Below are positions 35,399 through 46,885 of a stretch of DNA of 64,000 nt, in pieces. The first letter of the stretch is position 1; every line of letters starts with the position of its first letter. This DNA comes from Kudoa neothunni (Eukaryota; Cnidaria), in the NCBI GenBank assembly GCA_964304625.1, contig OZ199839.1:10602001-10666000 (forward strand). Direction: 5' to 3'. Under the pieces are notes generated by a model. The model saw nothing but the letters and a program-made list of their open reading frames with translations. It was not told where the DNA came from and ran no database searches. Position numbers and translations under genes: made by a program.

Positions 35399-38300
35399 AT
35401 CAATGAATAATATAATTAGCTCTTATAAACGCTTTTTGGCGATATGTGTGTAAACATTGTTATTGAATGTTTAATTCATTCACGACATGATTAATCCTTG
35501 TTGAATATAGTAGGTTAATGTACTAAATACTATAATCACCTTATTGTTTAATAATTCTATATTAAATAAAAAAATCAATTTTTTTTATTGAAGAAATCGA
35601 TATGATAATAAATTGTTTGTTATGCTTTCTTAATTATTCATCCTAGGGAAATTCAGCATAATTTCAATATAGAATAAACGATAACTTCTCTACATTATTT
35701 TACTCTATGATGCTCTGGATTGTTATGGGACATTCGAATAATACATTTATAAACTAAATGTTTGATATATTCTTTCGTACGATAAAAGACTCCGATAACA
35801 AAGGCAACCAGTAAAATCTTGTTTTGAAGGTAAATAATAAATTAATTGGAAGATATCATCATATTATGCGTTACCCTGAAAATGTGGGGACCATAACAAT
35901 TTTTATGCGCGATGAATAAATTTAAGCGAAAAAGATTACGATCATTTTAAATAAAACACATAATTAGAAATCATAAATTGTTGCCTGCAATGAATATTTT
36001 GATTAGAATATACGCATTCTAAAACCGATGTAAGATGTGTGTAAAGTTTTCATATAAATCAATGTTTGTAAAAGTTTTTAAATGAAAATTAAATGTTATC
36101 AGAATGCTTGAAATGTAAAAAAAAATTATATCAAATCTAACGATTTCGTCTGAAATTATATTTCTTCGGAGTTATTACTGATTTTATGGTTTTCCTAAAA
36201 TTTCCTGCGATCGAACTGGCATAAATAATTCACTAATTTTCTATATTCGTTGGGATAATTTTTAAGTAACGTTTAAGCTCCCATAAACTTGATTATTTCC
36301 TATCTTTAAACTTAAACGTTAATATACAAATCAATATTAAGTTATCTTGAGGTTAAAAGTAATCCATTATGATATAAAAACTCCATGAGAATACGTCATA
36401 CCTCATTCTACAGGTAGTTTAATAATTTACATTCGCGATTACTTTGACACAAAATACAGTCCACTCCCATTACATGTTGTGTTAGTTATTAAGGAATTAC
36501 TGGTTTATCGATCTAAACGATATTTTTACAAAATTTTCGTTTATTTGAGAATAATGAAGTATAAAAGTTATTCCGAGAGAATCAAATAGTAAATTTTTAT
36601 TAAAAGAAGAATTCCTTGAGAAAACCAATCAACATTTAATCATTACTTTAATTTTTCAAGCCAACAACACCTTTTTAGTTGAGATTTACTCCTTTTTTGT
36701 TAGTATAATTTATATAAAAATTGAAAAATCGTGTTAAAACACCGAATCTTTAATTTTCCGCTCACAGATTTTTAAATCTTGATTAACAACCTTTGTAAAA
36801 CTATGAGATAGGAGTAATAATTAATATTGTTAATTTTGACGTAACCTATATTAATTTTATTATTTCCAATCAACTTAGACCAATATATATTTCGTAACTA
36901 TATCGATAAAATTTTATCTCAAAAGTTAGACTAAAACGGAAAATTCTATTTGAAGTTATTTAATTGTTTTGTTTAATAAATAAATATAATTCGTCAATTA
37001 GATATCCATAAAATAGAATACTTTGGGTGTATGGTCAATAATTTGTAAAATAAACTTAAAAATATTCATTAATTTTCTCTCAATACCTCTATATACATTT
37101 TAATGGAACGTTAATGCTAAATTTGGTTTAACTAAATAAATACAGTTACAAAAATGATAGAAAACTTTAAAATGCATAGAAATAAACCGAGAAGTAAAAT
37201 TAAGAAGGTTATAATTTACTAATTAACTTAATTTTACCCTAAAATTTCTTCATTTAAAATTTTAACTAAAAGTTAAAATTTTCCATCACCCACATCAAGG
37301 ATAACTGGGTATTCGAGCTAGTTAATAATTTGCTGCGACAAACTCATTAAATTTCACCTTAATTGATTTTTGATTGTATATTTAATAATACAAAGAATTC
37401 TTTTTCAATAATAATTTTGGGGGCCCTCTAAATAATATCTTATGTATATAAAATTATCTGTACATTTTATGAAATTCTTTTGATGTTTAAAAATTGTATC
37501 GGCATTTATTTGATTTTGATGCTGATTTTATCTCTATACATACAAGGACACAGAAGTTGTAATCAGATAAATTTTAATTAATAGTTCAAATGATTCAGTA
37601 AAATCTATTCAATAAAAATTAATGAATCAAAACATAGATATAATAAATGATACAATTATTCTTAAAGGACAATAATATTATTTAGTACCTGCTATAAATA
37701 ATCCAAAATTTATAAAAATGAGATTAAAATTAACATAATTTTACAATTAATATCTGAAAATAACAAGATTATTATATCTCTATGTTACGCCATGCTTAAC
37801 CTATTAAAGTTTGACATCAATCAAAAATTTCAAGTTTTAATATGGTAGTATTTGATGAGAAAACTTAGGTTTAAGGTATAGGATCAATAAACTTTTAAAA
37901 ATAACAGTTAAATACGATTTGAATATTTATTGAATTTTAAATTAAACAATAAAATTACAAAAATAAATATTGGATTTAACGATTGCTTTATACCTTATGA
38001 ATTACCATTGGTAAAGTTAACTATTCAATATTCTAATATTCATATTTAGGAATCGTATATGAGCATTTCCAATCTAAAGACCCAAATATTATAATATGGC
38101 TGCTAATGTATCATTGATTTAATTCAAAAAAACATTGATTTATTGTAGGATTATTGAATTAAAAATATTATTTGTTTTAATTTACGACATTTTTACGAAA
38201 TAGAAATACCTTGTATCATCTTTTACTTCAAAGGTAATTTTGTAATAACCATGAAATTAATGTATCTAATAAATTCTAAATTCCTAGTTTCTGTAATGTT

Positions 38301-38643
38301 TTCAATAAAAAGTAATTTTGTTTAAATATATATCAGGTGAATATAAAAACTTATAAACAAATATTTTTTCATTATTGGACTACGATGACCTCTGGTGCAC
38401 AAATTTTTGTATATAAGTATTTATTTAGCTCTATAATATTGATCTTAGAAATGTGGCATTAAATTATATATTTGATTTAATATTGCTAACAAAATTAAGT
38501 GACGTTGACAGGGCCGAAAACAACAAACTCAATGCGTTAATATAGTAAATACTTTAAGAACCGCTCAACTGATAAATTCTCCTAACTTAGCATAAAAAAA
38601 TAATTAAAAATATACTAATAAAATTTAAACAAAAATATATAAT
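35399..38643. other. Intergenic, AT-rich, no gene seen
   Basis: No ORF with recognisable features and no inverted-end element was found between the Kunitz gene's 5' end and the SLC38-like gene's 3' end. Confidence 0.5.
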
Positions 38644-40647
38644 CTATCTGTAATACAGATCACACCAAAAGCGATTCACGGAAAATACATATGTGAACAA
38701 ATAGTCTTGGATGGAAAGCACAGTTGAACCGAAAAGTACTGAAACTCCCAAGAGTATCACAATCCACATAACAACTGAGTGGATATTGTTTGGACTAAAG
38801 GATTTTTTAATCACTTTCATGTACAATAAAGGAGGAAGAATATATGCTGTACCAAAAATTAGATCTGATTAATAAAGTTAAATGATATTACCAAGAGGGA
38901 TAGTGATGAGGGCTCCCTAAAATAAACAGTATTAGTTTCCTTTATTATAATATAATTAGATAATGTAATATGAGAATACTGATATTTCTATAATAATATC
39001 AATATTTCTATTGACAGCCCCGAAAAAGTAGACCGTACCGACCAAACATGCTGTCACCAAATAATGGTACCAGCCTTTGGCGATTGTATATTTGGATAAA
39101 ATGTTCAATACAACCTATCAATGTATAACAATTAGACAGAGGTTAATACTGCGGCGAGAATACCTCTCTACATGAGAATATTTGGAAGGGGTAAGTCATA
39201 GCAATAGTGACAACAAATATAAAACGAGTCACATTAGCAAAAATATCATCAGGACAGTAGAAATTAAAAATATTTCCTACTTAGCATAAAATAATTACAA
39301 AAATTTTGAGAATACCTCTTAGAAAAAATTTGAAAGTAACAAAACATATACTGGCTACCAAACTATTGAAAATAGCAGAGATAGCATATGCGATGTAAAG
39401 CAATTTGGTGAAATGGACTTTAACGTGAGGTCTTGATGATCGGTAAGCTTCACAAACATTGTGATGAATAATGTAAGCTAAACAATTAGTTATTGAGGAA
39501 CAGACATCAATCTCACCAAAGGACATTTTGGATACAGTTCGAAAGAATTTATGATGAATAATTCTATAAACATCATTATCCGAGAATCTAAATAGTAGCG
39601 TAAATGTGAGCGAATCTGCGACATTAATAAAAATCAACTAATAAATACACCTGGTGTGATAGTTGGCCAAGTCTTATAGTCATAAAAACCACATAAAATA
39701 CAACCATAAGGATGGAGAAACAAGAAAACTTGATCAAATCTGAGATATATGTATATATCGAAACCAAACATACCTTTCCTAATGTCTTTAAACTCTTACA
39801 CATTGATAACGGTATGAATATTGACATAGTTAGCGTCAACAAAATGACAGGTCTGGTAAGATAATAAGCTGCATTAGGAACTAATATATCTAATGGTAAC
39901 CAATACTAAAACTCAACCTATATACAGTATACATTTATTATCACTTCCAAATTATCCGTGATAAGTATACAATACGCCACAGCAACTAAAAAGATACGGT
40001 TAAATGGTTAATATGATAATTACCCAAAATATAGCTGATCTACTAGAGAATGCACAGAAAAATTGTGCAACCACTGTAAAGAAATAGAAAATATCCCCTA
40101 ACGATTTTCTGACTACATCCTACCAACAAAACTTATTACAAATGAAAACAATCAAAATCTACTTGATAAATATAAATATTTAGATGTTGCGTTAAAATCA
40201 ACAGCAAGTTTATAGTGTAACCTATACGTTAGTGATATATTATTACAGTGTACATTGTGAATTTATGGGATTACTTGATAAAATTGCCATTCCGAAGCAC
40301 AAACATAAACTGAAAAAGAGCCCACCAGAGGTAACACTTGATGGAATCGCTGCATTTTGAATTTATTCGCCAATAACATAAGTAATATTGTTGTTTACTT
40401 GTGATCCCGCCTCCAACCAACATATTTGTGAGATTCATGACAGTATACAAACAATCCACATAAAATCTGAATCCATTAACCTGCATATTTTGATTAGAAA
40501 ACGGATCACAATGATATTTTGTTTCTTATTACTCCTTCCACATTAAACCTTGATACGGGTTGCTAAATTGAATGATAACTCTAGTTGTAATGATATTACA
40601 TCCTCATATACTTTTTCTTTTTTATCGTCAGGATTGCTAGAAGGCAT
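38644..40647 (-). CDS. SLC38-like (AAAP family) amino-acid transporter
   Basis: Thirteen exons can be placed from the ATG at 40647 to the stop at 38644, encoding about 474 residues. Boundaries: 40647-40549, 40480-40399, 40349-40275, 40221-40163, 40119-40044, 39985-39945, 39905-39651, 39615-39517, 39477-39316, 39276-39164, 39114-38980, 38916-38892, 38846-38644. Landmarks in order: NLTNMLVGGGITTIPSSVTS, YTINLLLILTQ, DVVRKSLGD, IAVAYCILITD, MSIFIPLSMCKSLKTLGK, MSFAYIIHHNVCEAYRS, NIFNFYCPDDIFANVTRF, MTYPFQIFSCRE, GALITIPLG and AYILPPLLYMK. Introns are 39-70 bases, GT-AG. One junction (39651/39615) is off by one base in phase and needs transcript evidence. Such carriers move neutral amino acids across plasma or lysosomal membranes; substrate cannot be read here. 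The gene shares exon structure with the broken copy at 17050-19761. Confidence 0.82.
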
Positions 40648-41100
40648 TTGTGGCAGATTAGAACATTCTGTGAAGATACTTTTTCAAATATTTTGATCCT
40701 TTCGTTAATACTTTATTGCAACATAAATGACTATTGAGAAAATATATACGTTTGGTTGCGAATATATTTTTTTTCGTTAGATAAAATTTTTATTGTTTAT
40801 TTAGCTATACAATTCATGGTCAAATGAATCTATAATATAATTTTATATTTTTATCTAATCAAAATGTATTTACAAAAATTATTAATTATTTTAGAAACTA
40901 GATTTTATTGTGGAGCTAAGTTTTAGGTGACCTATGGTGGATTATTTAAGGATAAAATGAGTCAACTAAGCTGAAGTATGTTTAAAGAGTTTGTAGGACT
41001 TACTTTCAGGGATGGGTGTCAAATCCTACTATTGTTTCCCAGCAGTTCATAATTTAAGTACGTGGCTATATGCATGGATCCATTAAATCCCCTCATGGGA
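40648..41100. other. Short gap upstream of the SLC38-like gene
   Basis: It holds GTGGCTATATGCATGGAT near 41061-41078, a partial extra copy of the Mutator-like terminus that begins at 41101. No gene was seen. Confidence 0.4.
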
Positions 41101-43014
41101 CTGGCTATTTGCATGCATGGGAATATCTCCTAGAATATGTGAGATATTAAAAAATTGATTTCACATTTACGATAGGTTATATTTTTCCTAAAAAATTTTA
41201 TAAAATTTTCGTAATGATTTTAAATGGAGAATTTATCCATTAAAACCATACTTTAATCATCTCTTATGCATAAAAATCGTATTTTTCTTGAGGTATTAAC
41301 AGTATCCAAGGTTTATGTATGGTATTCAGTACAATTAATTCAAATTATCTAACAAATCTTACGTCACAAACTCGAATGAGGCAAGCGTACGAGACAGATT
41401 TCCACGCTTAATTCCTGTGGCTAAAAATAGTAGAAAAAAATGAGGTTACTAAAATTCGTCTTATTTTTTTAATGAAACGAAGTTCTTAGCGGTCGGTTGT
41501 TATTATCTTTTTAATGTTTTAATTCTATGCTATTTGGTTTGAAAATAATTTTATCGATTTCCTATAATACTAGTTTGATTAAATATATTGAGCAACAAAT
41601 TTTTTAAATCAATAATAAATCAAAATTTTATTTTCAAAAAATTTAATTCAATTCTTGATAATTTTTTAGGGAGCCCAATAGTAGACACTCTACTCATTTT
41701 CCTCATCCTTATAATTTTTATTTTGGTTACCTCCTCTATAATTCTATTAGATCATTAAAGTGCCAGGCGAGTCTAATATCGCTGGAAAGTTTTGTTGTTA
41801 CTTATAGTATCATATGACTGTAAATATTTTGTAATCATTATATGTTTTCTTTCAATTCTGATGGATTTCAGGTAACAGAACGATATGAAGAATTCTTGCT
41901 GAGTTGAAAATCTTTAAACAATGCTTTCGATATTTCATTTGTCGATTCCAATCTATCATTTGTGCAATTACAAAAATAATTCTCAGCATAACTTAGTCAA
42001 CGTTCCATTCACTTGCGATTAGTTTCCATCTTTTATCAAAATAAATATCGAGATTGCAAAACCAGTGTCCATATAATTCATCACATATGGAAGCAACTAG
42101 ATCGCTGCTAATACTACAAACTATTTCATCGAAACTTTTCATAATAGATCTCTACTTACTTCTCTGAATTTATTCCATATTTTCCTATTTTATCTTCACG
42201 TTGGAATATATGACAGAGATGAAACCTACATATCAAAAGTGATCAGATTCAAACGTCATCTTAAGACACTTTCTGAGGTATTAGTGTTTATCTGTTATTA
42301 TTGTTCATATTTTTGTCTTAAGCCGAGGAGGAATATCAATTAATTATTTCAACAACCATTTGATCGAATCTTCAGATTCATCATACGATACATGCACTTT
42401 TTATGAGTCGAGCTAAACGAATCATGTATACTCGTTATAAAGAAAGATGTGCTAGAAATAAATATGGAAACATCTAGTATATTTTAATTTAAGTGAAACA
42501 CGAGTTAAATAGTACAGTTCTCAAAAAGGATATTCGCGGAGATTCACATTTTAAATTCGCCGTATTGATTCAACGTAACCAAATAGTTTAGCTTATAAAA
42601 TTATTTCGCATAATAATAAAATCTATGAATTGTATGATACAACTTAGTTCAAATGATAATTAACGCTCAGTGTATGACAATTATTAAAATAATGAGACCA
42701 TGCGAGGCATGCAGCCAATGATTTGTGTGTGCAACGTCTAACATGATAATAATCAATTTTATTGTAGAGAATAGAACTTAATTCACTAACAAATTGTGTA
42801 TAAGCATTTAATAACGTTGTTAAATGAAGAAAAGTTCGATTTTGGTACATGAGAGATGGTTAAAGTATGGTTTTAATGGACAAATCCTCCATTTAAAATT
42901 ATAAAACAAAATTATAAAATTGTATAGGGCAAATATAGCCTATTGTAATTTTGAAATATAATTTGTAATATCTCACATATTCTAGGAGATATTCCCATCC
43001 ATGCAAATAGCCAC
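41101..43014 (-). mobile_element. Mutator-like element with long terminal inverted repeats
   Basis: The left arm starts CTGGCTATTTGCATGCATGG and the right arm read inward starts GTGGCTATTTGCATGGATGG. Similarity continues for roughly 170-190 bases, through TATCTCCTAGAATATGTGAG and ATTAAAACCATACTTTAA with CATCTCT. Long TIRs plus a MULE-type transposase fragment inside support Mutator-like. No 9-bp duplication was found at these edges, possibly because the left terminus is itself partly duplicated. Confidence 0.7.
41871..42103 (-). pseudogene. MULE-type transposase C-terminal fragment
   Basis: The minus strand reads YFDKRWKLIASEWNVD, then after a frameshift SYAENYFCNCTNDRLESTNE, followed by ISKALFKDF. 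The W, N-x-T-N-x-RLES and LK spacing is typical of the region after the catalytic domain in Mutator-like transposases. An ORF at 42644-42850 may be an earlier part but shows no clear motif. Confidence 0.5.
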
Positions 43015-43729
43015 GTCTAATTTTAATTCTCTCTGATCTAAACCGCGGTTTTAATTAAATTTTTGGCTGATTGTGACTAATATTCTATGAGAGACAGTCA
43101 CATGTAACTTTAAGTGTTTAAAAGAAATTCAATAATTAATACAACTAAAAGATTGGTAATTAAACTTTGAAAACATTATCGTGCAAACTTAAAAATGACG
43201 TGGCAAGATTTATTCCCAGAATAAAAAATAATCGATTTAATTTTTAATGAAGTGATCGAATGATAAAAAGATCCACTGTAATATTTTAAGCGAAGACTAT
43301 AGCTATTATCTGTGCGTGTTGAATATTGGCGTTATCTTTAATAGAGTAGCGTATAAGCAACCCATAGGAGGAATCAAGACTCAATGAAGTTGTCATAAAT
43401 AGTAGAAATAATATAAATAAATTATCTTTTAATAGTTATAACTTATTAATTTTTTTACGAAAATTTTAACATAAATATCTTCGTGAAATATGATTCTTAA
43501 GAAAATAATTTCTAGAGAATGTTACGTATAATTACTTCTTAGATGATATTATTGTTCAAATATTTTCAATTTAAAATTTTATTTATTGTTAAGCTAGATA
43601 ATGAATCTTTAAATATAAATTTAAGTATTGGAAAAGTCAAAATAAAAGCTCCGAATTCATTTTCGGATGTCAAATATGAAAAGTTTAATTATAAATTTTA
43701 GTCTTTATTACGCACTTAACCTTACCGGG
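43015..43729. other. Short AT-rich gap, no gene seen
   Basis: Nothing recognisable lies between the Mutator-like element and the next TTAA. Confidence 0.4.
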
Positions 43730-45897
43730 ACCAACTGGGGACATTCGTGACCGCATTTTTCGTATTTTTTGATTTAAAAAGAGACTATACACATCTCACA
43801 GTTTTCGTAATCTAATGAAATATAATGCGTATTTTTATCTTTAAGTTATAATTTAAAAATTATCAAGATAATATGAGATATAATGGTTTTAAATCACCAC
43901 ACATCATTAAACCTTGGTTAAAAGTAGACATAATAATTTGATTTTTAAAATTTAGATAATAAAATTAATTTGAAACATTGAAAAATTATTAAACCAAGAA
44001 TTGGAGGAAAAATTTTGATTTTATCACTCATTTATCGAATAATGCCAGAAAGCTAAAGGGATTATTTGGGGGGCAATTTATCGCGAGAAGTAAACATTTG
44101 GAATAGATAAGTGACATTATGTGGGTTATTTGAAATTAAATTTGTATTTAGTCATGTCGTATAGCAAAGATCTGAATAAACTAATTGATGATAATGTAAA
44201 GACTGATCAAAGTACCAATAGCGAGCTTAAATTTGAAGGTGACCTATCAGATGCCTCATATTATGAGGATATTGTAGAAGGTTCATACTTTTGTTCTGAT
44301 TCTCAAAATGATGATGATAATTGTCAAACTGATAACGATAAATCAATGTCGAAATCAGGAATTCTGTGTGATATTACAAATCAAACAAGAAAGCGGACTA
44401 GAGTTCACAATATTGTCACAAGTAACTCGGGACCTTTAGATGATGTTAAAAATGTGAACAGCATTTCTGATTATTTTCAAATTTTTATGTCAGACTCCAG
44501 CGTAGAAAAAATTCTATACTACACGAACAATTTTTTTGATTCCAATAGCATATACAGAAATGAAAAAAACCATTGAAGAATTAAAATCTTTCATTGCGAG
44601 ATTAATTGCATCTGGACGATGCAATGGTTCGAAATTATCATAAAAAAATATTTGGGATACAAACCCGCTATTTAGACAATATTTTTTTTGTAGCCATGTC
44701 AAGAAACCATTTTTTTCATATATATATATATATATATTTATAGAGTAATACGGTTTGATGATAGACAAACCAGAAAATTTAGATTTAATTAATCTAATGA
44801 CAAATTCGAACTAATTTTGGAAATTTTTAATGAAATAAATTATTCTTTCCGAAAAAACTATTCTTCTGGTTCTTACATAATCGTCGGCGAAAGAATGGTA
44901 GCATTTCGCTGAAGATGCCCATTTCGAGTGTACATAAAAAATAATCCCGTTCGCCACGGCATGAAGTTATAAGTCGCTGCAGATGTCGAGACGTCGTATC
45001 TATTAAATATTAAACCCTACACAGGTAATATTGGAGGTATCAGGGATTCAAAACAGGGAAAAAGTTGTCAAGGAATTAATTGAACCTTTTTATAGATCAG
45101 GTCGTGGTGTCACCATTGACAACTTTTTTACAATGGTTTCACTCGCAACTTTCTTGCTACAAAATTAAATTACGTTAACGGCAATGTTAGGCGCAATATC
45201 GCGTATATTCATCAACATTTGTTGAATTTTAAAAATCAACCAGAACCTTCGTCCACTTTTTGTTTCTGTAATAACATAATTGTTATGTCATATATCCCGA
45301 AAAAGAATCGGGTTGTTTATTTATTGTTCAGTGAAATAAATGATGGTAAATTTGAAACGGGTGTGACAAAGTGGCCAGCAATTATGCTCCACTACAATAA
45401 AACTAAAGGAGCGGTTGATAACGGTAACAGAATGACCGGGTTGTACAGTTGTTCATGATCAACTAGAAGGTGGCGTTTACGTATGTTCATGGATTTTTTG
45501 GATATATCAGCTCTCAATGCTTATGTCATATGGACATCCAAATTTCTTGATTGGAGAGCTAATGATGGAAGTCGCAGACAACATTTCTTAAGATATTTGT
45601 GCATCGATTTAATTCAATCGAATGTGTTATTTCGTCAAATTGAGGGGATCCAATTATCAATCAAACATAAAATACAATTTTGAACTGTTTAACAAGTACA
45701 CAAATAAAAATAATGTATCCGATTAGACAGGGTTGAGTCCTGTATATAAAAGATCATGGTGTGTGTTTTGCTCTGGAAATAATGATCGAAAACCCAACAT
45801 AAAGTGTCATAATTGTAAAAGACCTATCTGCTCATCACACAGATTTAAAATGAACGTTACCTATTATCAAACATGTAATGTAAATAGTGATTGTTAG
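43730..45897 (+). mobile_element. piggyBac-like element C, right end not found
   Basis: The left end CCTTACCGGGACCAACTGGG follows a TTAA at 43726-43729, resembling the other piggyBac-like termini here. The interior carries a transposase on the plus strand. No matching CGGTAAGG-TTAA right terminus was found downstream to about 46.9 kb, so the right side is probably lost; the end given is the stop codon of the transposase. Confidence 0.6.
44121..45897 (+). pseudogene. piggyBac transposase, several frameshifts
   Basis: The acidic N-terminus (44121-44576) leads to VKNVNSISDYFQIFMSDSSV. After disrupted sequence, SKQGKKVVKELIEPFYRSGR with VTIDNFFTMVSLATFLL (45050-45165) shows the second catalytic Asp motif DNFFT. 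Next come MSYIPKKNRVVYLLFSE and IMLHYNKTKGAVDNGNRMTG (45219-45458), with the third Asp region. A block (45483-45683) with SALNAYVIW follows. The protein ends in the Cys-rich domain WCVFCSGNNDRK, IKCHNCKRPICSSH and CNVNSDC, stop at 45895-45897. Confidence 0.8.
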
Positions 45898-46881
45898 TTT
45901 TGCTGATTTTTTGGCTCATAGATTAAACTACCTTAGAACGTAAAAGGTATACTAGCATTGACTTTGAGCAACTGCCTAAATAATTGAGTTAATTAATCTC
46001 ATATATCTCGTCGATTTAGGAAATTTCTTAATAAAGATATTTAAAAATGTCGTTAATTATCATGCATAACTCGCATAGAGTTAAATTTGTATATTCTTAT
46101 AAAGTTTACATAATTTCTATCTATGAAAGAGTTCATTCCTAGTTTAAACAAGATATTTTTTTTCTGTGATCCAAATGAATGAATGAATGATAAGAATATT
46201 ATTAAATATTGCACAAGTTTTATCGATATTTTCTTACTAGATTATCAACTTCATCTGAATAAAAATATTTAATTTTTATTATAATAATACAATTTTTCTC
46301 GAGGATATTTTTCTTTGTTTACATACGCAAACATTGTTACAATTAAACTTAATATTCAAATCTCTAAAATACGCCAATCATACCGATAAAATAAGAGTTA
46401 TAATACATAATTCTAAACAAAATAATCATTATTACTCCTAAATATAAATTTCAATGAACAAAACTCTTTATTTTGTGAGGATATTCCAACCAAATGTTAA
46501 TCTTAGATTAGTGTTAAGCTCCAAGAAGTTCTCCGGAAAACGTACTTAATGGAGAACCATGATCTTCTGGGTTTTCTCTATTTAAACATTGTTTTGATGT
46601 GGAGGTTCCTTGCGAACAACTTTAAAACTAAAAGTATGATGTATTGATGGTATATATTAATAAGAATTTTTGTTTTGATCCAAATCTTTGTGATTTTCCG
46701 AATAGTAATTATTTTGACTTTTCTTGATAATGTACCCTCTGTGTAAAGTTCCAACAGGTTAATCTAACTATAATAAATACATGAATTATAAAACTTACTT
46801 AATTTGCCAAAAAAATATAATAATAAGTAAAAGACACCATTGGGAACACCCGTTTTTTCCACGAACTCGGTCCTGGGAGGG
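45898..46881. other. AT-rich gap, no gene seen
   Basis: Nothing recognisable lies between piggyBac-like elements C and D. Confidence 0.45.
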
Positions 46882-46885
46882 TTAA

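Noticed and set aside
44719-44737. (TA)n tracts here and near 52140, 58637 and 59668
   Set aside because: Ordinary microsatellites of AT-rich DNA; no associated structure.
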